NCBI GenBank assembly: GCA_020438215.1
Contig: JAGQUX010000013.1
Span: 1-64,000, forward strand
Source of the DNA: Armatimonadota bacterium
GTDB taxonomy: Bacteria; Armatimonadota; Fimbriimonadia; Fimbriimonadales; Fimbriimonadaceae
Direction of reading: 5' to 3'
DNA: 64,000 nucleotides
The notes under the pieces were generated by a model. That model was not told the DNA's origin and searched no databases. It saw only the letters and a list, made by a program, of their open reading frames with translations. The translations under genes and the position numbers were made by a program. Shown here piece by piece: positions 19,201 through 27,323 of the stretch (the first letter of the stretch is position 1; every line of letters starts with the position of its first letter).

Positions 19201-19563
19201 GACAGGATCAGGCTCAACCGCCAGTCCTGAACCAGGACGCAGATAAAGGGCATCCGGGTCGCGGGTCATACCAGCAACATCGAAAGTCACCGGTGTCGCA
19301 TCGGGACGCCAGTCTGCGCCGAGAGCCGAGTTCATCAGCTGATCGTGCGCCATATCGACTGCTGTCCGTGCCATATCACCCGCCAAGGTGCGCTGAGAAG
19401 CGCGCCCAGTTTCGGTGACGTTCCGCCCGATAATGGACGAGAAGGCAAAGCCAAGAATCAATAGAACGCCCAGGATGATGATCACGATGATCAGCAACTG
19501 ACCCGACTGTTTAGTCGGTCGGCGATGCTTGCGTTGGGCCAACTTGTTATCTCTCATATCCAT
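16294..19563 (-). CDS. Giant PilX/GspK-like minor pseudopilin (1089 aa)
   Basis: Membrane-anchored minor pseudopilin-like protein. The N-terminus has a basic leader (RKHRRPTKQSG) and then QLLIIVIIILGVLLILGFAF, a class III signal/transmembrane helix without Glu at +5, as in GspK and PilX, which sit at the pilus tip. The next ~40 residues (GRASQRTLAGDMARTAVDMA) continue the amphipathic pilin helix. The remaining ~1000 residues are beta-rich with a possible right-handed-helix-like segment (residues ~330-650; GGIHANGLLEVHGNLDVVLN and GVLMFEGDVRVRGVIPTDV, reminiscent of polymer-forming/PilX-type repeats). Typical PilX/GspK proteins are 170-350 aa, so this is several times larger. It starts 1 bp after the PilW-like stop, and its TGA overlaps the next ATG. 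Confidence 0.75.
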   Translation of the reverse strand: MDMRDNKLAQRKHRRPTKQSGQLLIIVIIILGVLLILGFAFSSIIGRNVTETGRASQRTLAGDMARTAVDMAHDQLMNSALGADWRPDATPVTFDVAGMTRDPDALYLRPGSGLAVEPDPVGRPGEFVTDLGGPDYLGPYSRVGYRKGRALLRVRYQPANYEALVNPTGTLRQPGQARNLIVIESVGRAGALNSQGKIDPSQQLNTAVKVSNYVDAVDLRSSLGTMKGVNAAITDSRKQMAFAAIGITDFSRFFTNKDKVDRPIPFGFPTPSTTGSWKQGLNVGALNEGQAVQVQTVTGTNGGVNNIPVNPANWLSFPGGGGIHANGLLEVHGNLDVVLNQHFGEGITATGGIKAANDASSLTLRTFGYSTGPNTWVQTGTTAIGAAQMDSANPNFDTVGGALVDGRNQTDLGGYGRSGATIAAPSITSKDSKTGQNRYRVMTQQSGVISANRNTGTWGYGEGIYVDSSERANRPSEEVRANQDPSKSLPLDWLNPNNADSLGWVGPYYIPVAPSVILMPDGFRIVRDGRSNNPNWIDPATGGNTGQTENRYFIRIIAGEKWIADVISSPAGTNFNAITDAQFQTLGRRFNGVLMFEGDVRVRGVIPTDVQITLTSRGTIYVDGSITKGVVARSGGGAPVVIDRPSQSMISLLANDFVAVNTTMFFGPDAGEIPQAKAADGLPDTPNPFELDLAVATELNLTTQFLLEPNGTNPTTWVPFMQQYTSAPGFSVAGPIESKIMMSVSADDNGPSFLGINIQADTFRAPGAPNDPYLFPTVINIGGPTIPFNQASIYFAATDIPVYGLGDPSTNAYPKFETVAMTIHDGTTGVTFNNYSTVGRQVTSTAANPQGVYGLAVEDPTIFQLQLSSAGGNPSKNFLVSRTAIQPFDVRIEAVMYAQNGSFFVIPGPWFNPNSADTRTAFEQNYTPVDTTDDLDTTIPSTNPTYSAAAPANLQLAKQRRFERFGNSPEVPFFGEPLDVKVSIIGSISENMPAPMSQQSEWLKKWGWIPRRLAGTGGVIPADHLPLGAGGPIAAPNFTVTYDPVLGASATPSAGLLVPLRTDSAGRTLPPTPRLPVSPTLVYFGDETS

Positions 19564-19564
19564 A

Positions 19565-21751
19565 TCAACGAATCAAATTGCGGACGGCGGATGAACCCCG
19601 TACAGTCGTCATTTGTGGGTTAGGAATCGTGGTTTGTGGGTAATTGCGAATCGTCAGCGCAATCTCCATCAGTTCCCCAGAATCGTAATCCACAGCCAAA
19701 TAATCGTTCGGCTCAGTCATTTGGAAGCGATAAGTCACGAAGATGTTCCCGGCTGGGATCGGTTCGCCGAATTTTGAGTTGAATTCGACGTATCCGCCTC
19801 GGTACTTTGCTTGCAATGCGGCCGAAAGGAAGTCTGCACCGTTGTAGAACGCAGGATCGTAGTTCATGCCGGCAAAGCCAAAGAACGACCAATCCGGTTC
19901 CTTGCGATCTACATAGTTGATCTTGTACTGGTTGATGCCAACCACTACCGAATCCACATTAGAAACGCGGGTGTATCGCACCAGCCGACCGTAGTTCGGG
20001 CCAGGCGTTTGATCCGGACCGTAAATTTCTTCGCTACCCGGCACAATTGATGCGCGTCGGAATCGACCAGGTGCCAGCGGCGACGGGTGGTTCGACGGGC
20101 CGAACTGTGCCATTTGGCGCAGATCGATGAACCGCTTGACGCCGTTCGGGCCTTCTTTCGGCGGAATCAAAGCAGGATTCGGCCAGAAGCCATCCCATTC
20201 GTGCCACAGACGAGCAAACCGTTCGTTAATGCCGTTGTAGCTCGTCCAGGTCGGAGCAACCGTGTAGGTTGGGTCAGCTGGAGTCACTTCCGCGCCAACT
20301 GCGATACCAGGTGTCACATTGTTGTTCGATGGGATACGGTTATCAGGCGCAACCGCCGCATCAATACCAACTTCCTGAATCGAGAAGCTAGCGTTGACAA
20401 ATCCACCGCGATCATCAGGCACTACCGGAATGAAGAACGCGTTATCGGGAGCAACCGAAGCTGCTGCCGAAGTATTCCGCGTGAACGGGTAGGCCGCACC
20501 AGTGGTCAAATCTCGCTTATAGCCAGAAATGTTGAACAGGCCATTCGCGCCGTTGAATTCAACGAGGTCACCTGTTGTGGAAGTCACCACATCGAGGAAC
20601 GGTGCGCCAGGCTGCCAAGCAATTCGCTTAGCCCCGGAGCTAGCATCACCGAAGCTGTACGGGCCAGGGACGGTGCTCGGCCAAATGCGCGCGGAGAAAT
20701 TCGCGAGATTGCCGTATTGCGTTCGGAAAACGCTCGGGCCGATTTTTTCGCCATTGTCGACTTCTTCACCGATGCGGACAGACTTTTCTGCCGTTGCGGT
20801 TTCCAAAGCAACGCGAGTCGGCTGGAATCGAGCAAGACTGACAAGTCGCGGAACGTTGCCAGTAAAGAGGACATCATTCGTTCGCTTGTTGATCAGCGGC
20901 ATGATCATGTCATAGCGACTAATTTCGGTGACAACCGAAGCCACGCTCATCCAGTTGCGGATCATTTGGTTCTTATCCGCATCAATTGCGCGGGCAGTCC
21001 CATAGACAACCGTCGGGCCAGCACCTGGCTCGAAGAAGTACGGATCATCCATCAAAGGGCCAGCGGTGTTCGGATCAGCATCGCGATCCAAATCCCAGAA
21101 GAAGGCACTATTGACAACTCGCTGCGGTCCAGAGCCGTCATCGAAGTAAACGTACGGCTGAACCTCAGCGCGGTAGAGGACATAAAGGTTGTCTCGACCA
21201 GCTGTGTTACCCAGCCACTTGTTACCACCAGTATTGTTGTACTGCACCCACGGATTCACATAGTTGGTAAAAGGATCGCGGCGAGCGATGAAGTAGCGCA
21301 CCACAATATCGCCAGGAGTCGCCGGAAGATTCGGCTGACCTTTCGGGCGGCGAAGAGTGGGGTCAACTTTGCCTGTATCGGGGTCGATGTAAGCGGTGCC
21401 AACTCGGCTCGCTGGGTCACCAGAAGCGGGCTTGATGATGTCGATCTTCGAATAAGGAAGCTCAACATAAACAAGTGTCCCATCATCACCCGGAACTTGC
21501 ACAGCAAGCACGCCATTGATTCCCGTGTTATCTCGGATTGCGGCGGCGTTACTGATTTCGCGTTCAATCCGCTCAACCAAAAGGCGAGCACGATTCTGCG
21601 CATCGGAGAACCCTTGCGCTGCACGGGTCAGATTGAAGCTTTGGATTACCGGAATCGCAATGATCGTCAGCAGGATCGCTGAGATTGCCATAACGGTCAG
21701 CAACTCAATCAGAGTAAAAGCTTTTTGTTTCTTATTCATCGGTCGCAACAT
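19565..21751 (-). CDS. Large PilW/GspJ-like minor pseudopilin (728 aa)
   Basis: Prepilin with leader MLRPMNKKQKA followed by FTLIELLTVMAISAILLTII (Glu at +5). The residue before the predicted cleavage is Ala rather than the usual Gly. The extended pilin helix runs to residue ~60 (SFNLTRAAQGFSDAQNRARL), and the rest is a large beta-rich head with acidic loops such as DLDRDADPNTAGP, possibly calcium-binding (inference). Near the C-terminus is a strand pair GYVEFNSKFGEPIPAGNIFV, like motifs in the neighbouring giants. ATG at 21751 overlaps the upstream stop (TAATG) and has an excellent GGGGGAG ribosome-binding site. PilW/GspJ proteins are usually 200-350 aa. Confidence 0.8.
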   Translation of the reverse strand: MLRPMNKKQKAFTLIELLTVMAISAILLTIIAIPVIQSFNLTRAAQGFSDAQNRARLLVERIEREISNAAAIRDNTGINGVLAVQVPGDDGTLVYVELPYSKIDIIKPASGDPASRVGTAYIDPDTGKVDPTLRRPKGQPNLPATPGDIVVRYFIARRDPFTNYVNPWVQYNNTGGNKWLGNTAGRDNLYVLYRAEVQPYVYFDDGSGPQRVVNSAFFWDLDRDADPNTAGPLMDDPYFFEPGAGPTVVYGTARAIDADKNQMIRNWMSVASVVTEISRYDMIMPLINKRTNDVLFTGNVPRLVSLARFQPTRVALETATAEKSVRIGEEVDNGEKIGPSVFRTQYGNLANFSARIWPSTVPGPYSFGDASSGAKRIAWQPGAPFLDVVTSTTGDLVEFNGANGLFNISGYKRDLTTGAAYPFTRNTSAAASVAPDNAFFIPVVPDDRGGFVNASFSIQEVGIDAAVAPDNRIPSNNNVTPGIAVGAEVTPADPTYTVAPTWTSYNGINERFARLWHEWDGFWPNPALIPPKEGPNGVKRFIDLRQMAQFGPSNHPSPLAPGRFRRASIVPGSEEIYGPDQTPGPNYGRLVRYTRVSNVDSVVVGINQYKINYVDRKEPDWSFFGFAGMNYDPAFYNGADFLSAALQAKYRGGYVEFNSKFGEPIPAGNIFVTYRFQMTEPNDYLAVDYDSGELMEIALTIRNYPQTTIPNPQMTTVRGSSAVRNLIR

Positions 21752-23826
21752 TAGTTTGCTCCCCCTTGGTAAGTTTCCGATTCAACTCGGCGCCAAGACT
21801 GAGCCCAAGTTTTCATTCGTTCGTAGTTGTCGTTGGCATTTGCACCCAATTGCCAAACGCTAGGATTCCAAATCGCTCGGACACGGATGCTTGCCCCTTT
21901 CACTCGGGCAACGGCATTGCCGCGAGTGAAATCGAACGGCAATCCATCCGGGCTTTGAACAAAAGCGAGGACAACGCCGCCGACCTGCTCTCGACCAGAG
22001 ATCGTGTAGCTTTGGTCGGTAAAGCGGTTACCGGTGGTGAAGATATCACCAATGACAACTCGATGACCTGCATCCATCAACGGGAAGTAGATGCGGTTCG
22101 GGGAACCCCATCCACCGCCACCGACATAGCATTGACCAACACCCAGATTGTTCGGAGCCGGCACTTCGGTTACGATGTACTCACTCGAAGCGACCTGCGG
22201 TTGGATCGCATAATCACCGTTCGAGCGATAGAGAGCACGTACCGGGCGACCGTTCATCGGGATTTGACCCGCGTTGATCCAAGTACCAGGCGCGAACGGA
22301 TCCATCAGCATCAGCTGACCGGTGAGCCCGTTTGCCGCATTATTATCAACATCACGGAAAGTGATCACGCCAGTTGAGAAATCAACATCGAAAGTACTGA
22401 GCGGCTCGGATGGATTATCACCCAAAATGATTCCGCCAGTTTGCAAGTCAACAAGGACGAATTGGTCTGAGCCAACTGTTCCTGCCGCATCGACTGGAGT
22501 CAGCATTTCATTTGCTGCCGCATCACCTAGCCCGCGAGCATTCGTGCTATCTGACTCCGTGCCCGAACCGGTTTTGATGTCGCGGAAAAGAAGTTTGACT
22601 TCGTATTGAGACTGAGTGCCAATTCCTGCATCCGGCACGGTGAATTCGTCGCGGATAATGCGCCAATCGTAAACTGAGTAGTCACAGCGGACGAGCAGTG
22701 CTTCCTTTTCACCGTCCTCAGTCGGCAGTTGGTACTGAGAAGCTTCTGGGTTGACCAAAATCGCGCCCAGGTCATCGCTGATGACTTTATATTGATACGG
22801 ATCGCCAGGCTGGAATGCCAGCGAAGGAGGAATCTCTTGATATTGGCGTTGCATCCGAAGGGTCGATTCTTCAACGCCGCGGTAGTTTGCCAAGGTGAAG
22901 AAACCGCCAGATAGCGTGTCCAGCAATCGCGGAATAGAGATCACCGCATAGTTGCCCGTTTCTGCGTAGTACGGGCCAGCAGGAAGCACCGACACAACTA
23001 CGTCGCGGGACTGCACATTGCCGCCAATCACCGTGTAGAACTTCACGGAGAAGCGGTAAGAGTGTGTCAGCAGGGTGGAAGTGTTCGGATCCACCATGCG
23101 ACCAATCCAAACTTGATCTTCGTTCGGGAACGGAGTGGTTGCCAGCGAAGTCGCTTCCGCAGCATTCATGTACCACGCATCGTGCGAAGAGTATCGCGGA
23201 TCGGTGGAGTTCGGAACGCCAGCATCAGCACTACCGTCGCGGTTGCGCAGATCATTGCCGTACGCCAGAATCCAGTTCTGAGTACCGATTTCGGTGCCGC
23301 CGTCGCGATCATAGTAGATCGGGCCGTAAGTCAGCTGAACCAAGCTACCGATTTGGGTACCCACAAAATTCGCGCTATCAACCGCAATCGGGCGAGGGCC
23401 AGGAACAGGTCGTCCTTCACCCAAAACTCGGTTGAATCGGTTTGCGCCGCTCACTTGATCCCATCGATCAAGCGGGTTACCGCCGACAGTGACAACACCC
23501 GTACTCAAGATTGCGCCGGTGTTGGTGGCAGGATTATCCAACGGCGGCATCAATTCGTTCGGGTCAAGGTTGGGCTCAACAGTAATAAAGCCTACGCCAT
23601 TAACGGAAGTCGTAGAGACCACCAAACCAGGGGTTTCTTTTCGACTGACCAGCGACTGCATTTCTGAACGCACCCAGCTTCGCGCAAAAGTCATATCGCG
23701 CGTGGTGCGCAGAGAGGTCAAACCAGCCGGGAAAATCTGAATCATTGTCAGAACCCCAACCAGGAAGACCACCATCACCACAAGGACTTCGATCAAGGAA
23801 GTCCCTGCGGTTAAGCGTCGTTTCAT
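21751..23826 (-). CDS. Large PilV/GspI-like minor pseudopilin (~690 aa)
   Basis: Prepilin with leader MKRRLTAG and mature start TSLIEVLVVMVVFLVGVLTM (Glu at +5), a typical PilV/GspI N-terminus (GxSLIEVLVA). The helix continues through FPAGLTSLRTTRDMTFARSW. The large head domain, residues ~70-690, has strands such as VDFSTGVITFRDVDNNAANG, an Asp/Asn-rich loop. ATG at 23826 was chosen because AGGT lies 7 nt upstream; an in-frame ATG at 23841 adds MAGTN. PilV-type proteins are normally ~150-200 aa, so the head is greatly enlarged. First of the V-W-X order. Confidence 0.8.
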   Translation of the reverse strand: MKRRLTAGTSLIEVLVVMVVFLVGVLTMIQIFPAGLTSLRTTRDMTFARSWVRSEMQSLVSRKETPGLVVSTTSVNGVGFITVEPNLDPNELMPPLDNPATNTGAILSTGVVTVGGNPLDRWDQVSGANRFNRVLGEGRPVPGPRPIAVDSANFVGTQIGSLVQLTYGPIYYDRDGGTEIGTQNWILAYGNDLRNRDGSADAGVPNSTDPRYSSHDAWYMNAAEATSLATTPFPNEDQVWIGRMVDPNTSTLLTHSYRFSVKFYTVIGGNVQSRDVVVSVLPAGPYYAETGNYAVISIPRLLDTLSGGFFTLANYRGVEESTLRMQRQYQEIPPSLAFQPGDPYQYKVISDDLGAILVNPEASQYQLPTEDGEKEALLVRCDYSVYDWRIIRDEFTVPDAGIGTQSQYEVKLLFRDIKTGSGTESDSTNARGLGDAAANEMLTPVDAAGTVGSDQFVLVDLQTGGIILGDNPSEPLSTFDVDFSTGVITFRDVDNNAANGLTGQLMLMDPFAPGTWINAGQIPMNGRPVRALYRSNGDYAIQPQVASSEYIVTEVPAPNNLGVGQCYVGGGGWGSPNRIYFPLMDAGHRVVIGDIFTTGNRFTDQSYTISGREQVGGVVLAFVQSPDGLPFDFTRGNAVARVKGASIRVRAIWNPSVWQLGANANDNYERMKTWAQSWRRVESETYQGGAN

Positions 23827-23908
23827 ATTCGTACCTGCCATCTCGTAATCACTCTCAAATCAAGTCGCTCGTATCGAGGCGTTTTTGTTTGACCACTACT
23901 TCCGAAAC

Positions 23909-24853
23909 TTAGTTCGATGCCTGTCGCCAGGAGTAGTCATAAAGGGCCTTAGAATCCCACGGACGTGCGGAACCGTTCAGGAGAAGAACGATGTCGCGGC
24001 GGATCGGCTTGGGTTGACCCGCACCTTCCCATTCGCGGAAGTAGGAGTTCCAAGTCACGACGGTGTCATCCGGCGGGTTGGTGTAACCCAGCTGTCGCGG
24101 ATCATCAAATTCGCTACCGATACCGTATGCCGGATCGATGCTGTTGTCACCAACGGAGAAGTTCGACCAGAACCGCGCGTAGCGGAGTTCGTATTGGTTG
24201 TTACTCGGCTCATTCGACTTAGTGACGTCGTAGCCGCTGATGCGATAGAACCATCGGGATTCTGCCGCCGGGATGCCGCACATGCTTCCTGCGGTTACAG
24301 CAAGAACGGAAGTGTTCCAGCACACTGCACCATCGCCCGGGCCATAGGCTTGGCGAGTACCGGCCACGTCATCGGTTGCATTAATGAGACCGTCGCCATT
24401 GATATCAACCAGTGGGCGAGTTCCCAGAGCCGAAGGGTCTTGACCTGGGAAAACGACTGAATCCATCTCTTCGCCGGAGCAAAGCGAGCCATCGTCGCAG
24501 TTGACAACATCAGCACCATCAAAACGGTTGTATGCCGGTTTCAAAACTTCAACCGACGTGACACGTCGAGGATATACATAGGAGCTCAACTGGTCTGCCG
24601 GAAGAATAGCCGGCCCACCGCCCGATGTATAAAGCGTCACATAGCCCAAAAGCTGAGGAGGATATGCCCCTTGATCCGCTTGGTACAAACCCATAGCCAC
24701 GCGAATCTGGTTCATATTCGAGATATCGCCATTGCGATATGCCTGATCCTTAGCCCGCGCAAACACGGGAACAAGAATCGCTGCAAGGATTGCGATGATC
24801 GCAATAACCGTCAGCAATTCGATTAAAGTAAAGCCCTTCCGCCGATTTTTCAT
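23909..24853 (-). CDS. Type IV pilin/GspG-like prepilin with dockerin-like loop
   Basis: Prepilin of 314 aa: leader MKNRRKG, then FTLIELLTVIAIIAILAAIL (Gly at -1, Glu at +5), followed by the amphipathic segment typical of GspG/DUF1559-like pilins (ARAKDQAYRNGDISNMNQIR and YQADQGAYPP). The globular part contains two Cys pairs (NCDDGSLC and VCWN...MCG), possible disulfides, and near residue 148 an EF-hand/dockerin-type calcium loop, DINGDGLINATDD. GspG pseudopilins bind calcium, which fits. ATG at 24853 is supported by AGGA ~10 nt upstream; the longer upstream extension begins with a non-pilin sequence. Could be the major pilin or a fourth pseudopilin. Confidence 0.85.
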   Translation of the reverse strand: MKNRRKGFTLIELLTVIAIIAILAAILVPVFARAKDQAYRNGDISNMNQIRVAMGLYQADQGAYPPQLLGYVTLYTSGGGPAILPADQLSSYVYPRRVTSVEVLKPAYNRFDGADVVNCDDGSLCSGEEMDSVVFPGQDPSALGTRPLVDINGDGLINATDDVAGTRQAYGPGDGAVCWNTSVLAVTAGSMCGIPAAESRWFYRISGYDVTKSNEPSNNQYELRYARFWSNFSVGDNSIDPAYGIGSEFDDPRQLGYTNPPDDTVVTWNSYFREWEGAGQPKPIRRDIVLLLNGSARPWDSKALYDYSWRQASN

Positions 24854-24920
24854 GCCAAATTTCCTGTAAATCATGCGTATGACGACGCACGACAATCCGA
24901 TGTTCCCGCCAGTCTATCAC

Positions 24921-26027
24921 CTATGGCGACTTCAGCGCATCAAAATACTGATTCACCATCCCCGAAAGCGGTGCCCAGAAGATCATTGTTGCGAGTGCAC
25001 CCGCCGCCAGCGAAGGGCCAAACGGGATAGTTGTAATGCCTGGTTCCCACTCGTCGTCGCCAATGCCTTCGAAGTCGAACGGGTTTTCCCCAAAATAGTT
25101 TTCGTAGAATTTCGGGAAGAACAGCCCAATGATGTCGAACAGCAAAACGTATCCCACGAGGCACTTCAGTAAACTGCCAAGTGACTCTGGTTCGTAAGGT
25201 TCTTCGTCCTCGACTTCCTGAGATTTCGCTTCAGCTGAACCCGGCTCACATTTGCCGCCCGCAGCCTTTGCCGCTTCGATTTTCTGCTCACGGCCCTTAG
25301 CGTAGAAATAGAAGACTCCTCCGCCCAAAGCACCGAGAATCACGGCCAAACCAAAGCTGATCCCTGCCCCCATCGGCAGAAGGACTGCGCCAATTCCACG
25401 CGCCATCTTAATATCGCCGTGGCCCATCGCGTCTTTCCCGAAGGCCAATCGCCCAAAGAACGCAATTCCCCAAAGCACGGCAATTCCAACCAACGCACCA
25501 GCGAGGGAACTCGGAATTCCCCAAAGCCATGCTGCCGATTCATTGCCATTAACAATGTATGCGACGTTCATCCCAACACCAACCAAGAACATAAAAGCAT
25601 TGATTTGATCGGGGATCACAAAAAGAGCAAGGTCAGTGAAGATTGCTGCAACCAGCGCGGCCGCAAAGAGCATGTAGCCCACCGCTTTGATCGGGTCTGC
25701 ACCCTGGATTGCCACCAAGTCGTTTGTGGAAACGATGAGATGCTGATACCAAATGACCGCCCAAAGCGTGCCGGTAATGAGTTCAACCAGCGGATAGCGG
25801 AACGGTATCGGGGATTGACACCCTTTGCACTTCCCTCCCTGAAAAACCCAACTGAGTAGAGGGATGAGTTCAATGGGGGTGAGTTGCTTTTTGCATTTGG
25901 GGCAAAAGCTGTTCTTTGGCTCACTCAAAGAGAGGCCACGGGGCATCCGATAGATTACGACGTTGAGAAAACTCCCAATGGCCGCCCCAAGCCAAAATCC
26001 GACTATCCATGTCCAAACTGGAAACAA
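24921..26027 (-). CDS. pilD: Prepilin peptidase/methyltransferase (PilD, A24 family)
   Basis: Integral-membrane aspartic peptidase that cleaves and N-methylates the prepilins encoded directly downstream. The cytoplasmic zinc motif is present (CPKC ... CKGC), with the GSFLNVVIYRMPRG signature of the N-terminal domain. Catalytic aspartates are seen in TDLALFVIPD and GHGDIKM. About 85 residues are inserted after GHGD, including an acidic linker (EVEDEEPYEPESL) and an extra transmembrane helix, before the final FGPSLAAGA motif, making it ~370 aa against the usual 230-290. A TTG at 26027, 7 nt after GAGGAG, is the best start; no ATG exists early enough to keep the first helix. A further TTG lies at 26045. 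Confidence 0.9.
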   Translation of the reverse strand: MFPVWTWIVGFWLGAAIGSFLNVVIYRMPRGLSLSEPKNSFCPKCKKQLTPIELIPLLSWVFQGGKCKGCQSPIPFRYPLVELITGTLWAVIWYQHLIVSTNDLVAIQGADPIKAVGYMLFAAALVAAIFTDLALFVIPDQINAFMFLVGVGMNVAYIVNGNESAAWLWGIPSSLAGALVGIAVLWGIAFFGRLAFGKDAMGHGDIKMARGIGAVLLPMGAGISFGLAVILGALGGGVFYFYAKGREQKIEAAKAAGGKCEPGSAEAKSQEVEDEEPYEPESLGSLLKCLVGYVLLFDIIGLFFPKFYENYFGENPFDFEGIGDDEWEPGITTIPFGPSLAAGALATMIFWAPLSGMVNQYFDALKSP

Positions 26028-26095
26028 GCTGGCACTCCTCGGCAAATCTTCCTGACTCGCCAGCCTGAACGATACCTAATTCGGCAGTTCTTATG

Positions 26096-27262
26096 CTATT
26101 TCGGTGCAGGAATTGGCAAATCCGGAAGACGATCCATGATTGCTCGGCGATCAAAGATATAGAAGTTTCGCCCCTGCTGACTCGACATCACTGCAACGCC
26201 CTGCGGCAAGTCTTCGCTGAAATTCTGGTTCACAACAGCTATAGAAACTGACTCGTCCGCCAGGGTTCGTACCTTGCCGAGCTCTTTCTGGTCGTGAGGC
26301 TTGTTCGCCGTACCCGAACGTGAAAACGCATGGACTTCGCTGGCAGAGCCGACTTGCTCAACACACAGCAGATAACCTTGCCCTGGCCCGGTTGATAATA
26401 ATGCTAAGCCTTGTCGTTCCTTCGTGAAGCCCGTTTGCCCAAAGAAAGCAAGCTCTTTCTCGGCATTCTCCTTTTCTGGGTTCGCCCAGTATTTGCGAAT
26501 CCCTTTGCCTGGCTCGGAATAATAAACATATCCAAGCTCATCATCGATTGCAATTGATCTGACGCTGACATCTTTGCTGGGTGAGGCACCGCTGGTCAAC
26601 CCAAACTGACGAACGAGCTTGGCATCAACACGCTCACCATTGGCTTCAAGCCGATATTGCAAGAGAAACTTGGTTTTGTCACCTTTTGCGGGAGCAACGA
26701 TAGCAAAAACAGCTCCATCGCTGGGTCGCTTGTAAAGCCCGACTGCAACCGGTCCTTTGGATTCTGCTGGCAAACTTGTTTTGCCCGTGACATCTGTGAG
26801 GGTTCCCGTTTTCGCGTTGATTGTAAAGATTCTCAGTCGGTTTGCACCTTGTTCTGCGACTACGGCAATATCAACTTTTCGATCACCAAAATTGAAATCG
26901 GTTTCGACATCTATCGCTTTTCCGGAATTGACTTCCGCAACCCGCTGAGCCTCTTTCCCTTCCAGGTCAAAAGCAGTGAGAGAACCAGTCTTAGCTTGAT
27001 CATCGAGCCCAAGGATCAAACTCTGCGCTTTGTTGACCTCATTCACCCAAATCGCGACTCCGGACGGACGATTAGCGACCTCGGCGGTTTTCCGCATCGC
27101 GTTGAGCGGAGCAAGCACACCTGATCCAGGATTGCGCTTACCATCATAGTCCACATTTCGGCTGGTGGGAGATTGCGAAAGCGGAGAAGTGCCATTCCCT
27201 GCACATCCGACAACGAATGCTGCAGATGCAAGACTGGCCACCAAAATCAAAGAACTCTTCAT
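26096..27262 (-). CDS. Divergent beta-propeller-phytase-like lipoprotein
   Basis: Predicted lipoprotein (lipobox VVGC, Cys20) with a six-bladed propeller related to Bacillus 3-phytase (PF02333 family). Recognisable family segments in order are PSGVAIWVNEVNKAQSLILG, DVETDFNFGDRKVDIAVVAE, RIFTINAKTGTLTD, RSIAIDDELGYVYYSEPGKG, GLALLSTGPGQGYLLCVEQV and LPQGVAVMSSQQGRNFYIFD. Several acidic residues that bind calcium or phosphate in true phytases are changed: the family DDPAIW motif reads SGVAIW, and the acidic run after YVYYSE is lost. Catalytic activity is therefore doubtful. ATG at 27262 was chosen over a GTG at 27277 because it gives a standard lipoprotein signal. It lies between a proteasome-like gene and pilD on the same strand. 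Confidence 0.75.
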   Translation of the reverse strand: MKSSLILVASLASAAFVVGCAGNGTSPLSQSPTSRNVDYDGKRNPGSGVLAPLNAMRKTAEVANRPSGVAIWVNEVNKAQSLILGLDDQAKTGSLTAFDLEGKEAQRVAEVNSGKAIDVETDFNFGDRKVDIAVVAEQGANRLRIFTINAKTGTLTDVTGKTSLPAESKGPVAVGLYKRPSDGAVFAIVAPAKGDKTKFLLQYRLEANGERVDAKLVRQFGLTSGASPSKDVSVRSIAIDDELGYVYYSEPGKGIRKYWANPEKENAEKELAFFGQTGFTKERQGLALLSTGPGQGYLLCVEQVGSASEVHAFSRSGTANKPHDQKELGKVRTLADESVSIAVVNQNFSEDLPQGVAVMSSQQGRNFYIFDRRAIMDRLPDLPIPAPK

Positions 27263-27323
27263 ATTCGCAAATCTCACTTATTCAGACGCTCTGGAATTAT
27301 GATTGTGTTGTGCCGGGAGTTCA

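Noticed and set aside
20087-21682. 531-aa open frame on the plus strand opposite the PilW-like gene
   Set aside because: Composition is Arg/Cys/Ser-rich without motifs, while the opposite frame has a prepilin signal and strong ribosome-binding site. Treated as an antisense shadow.
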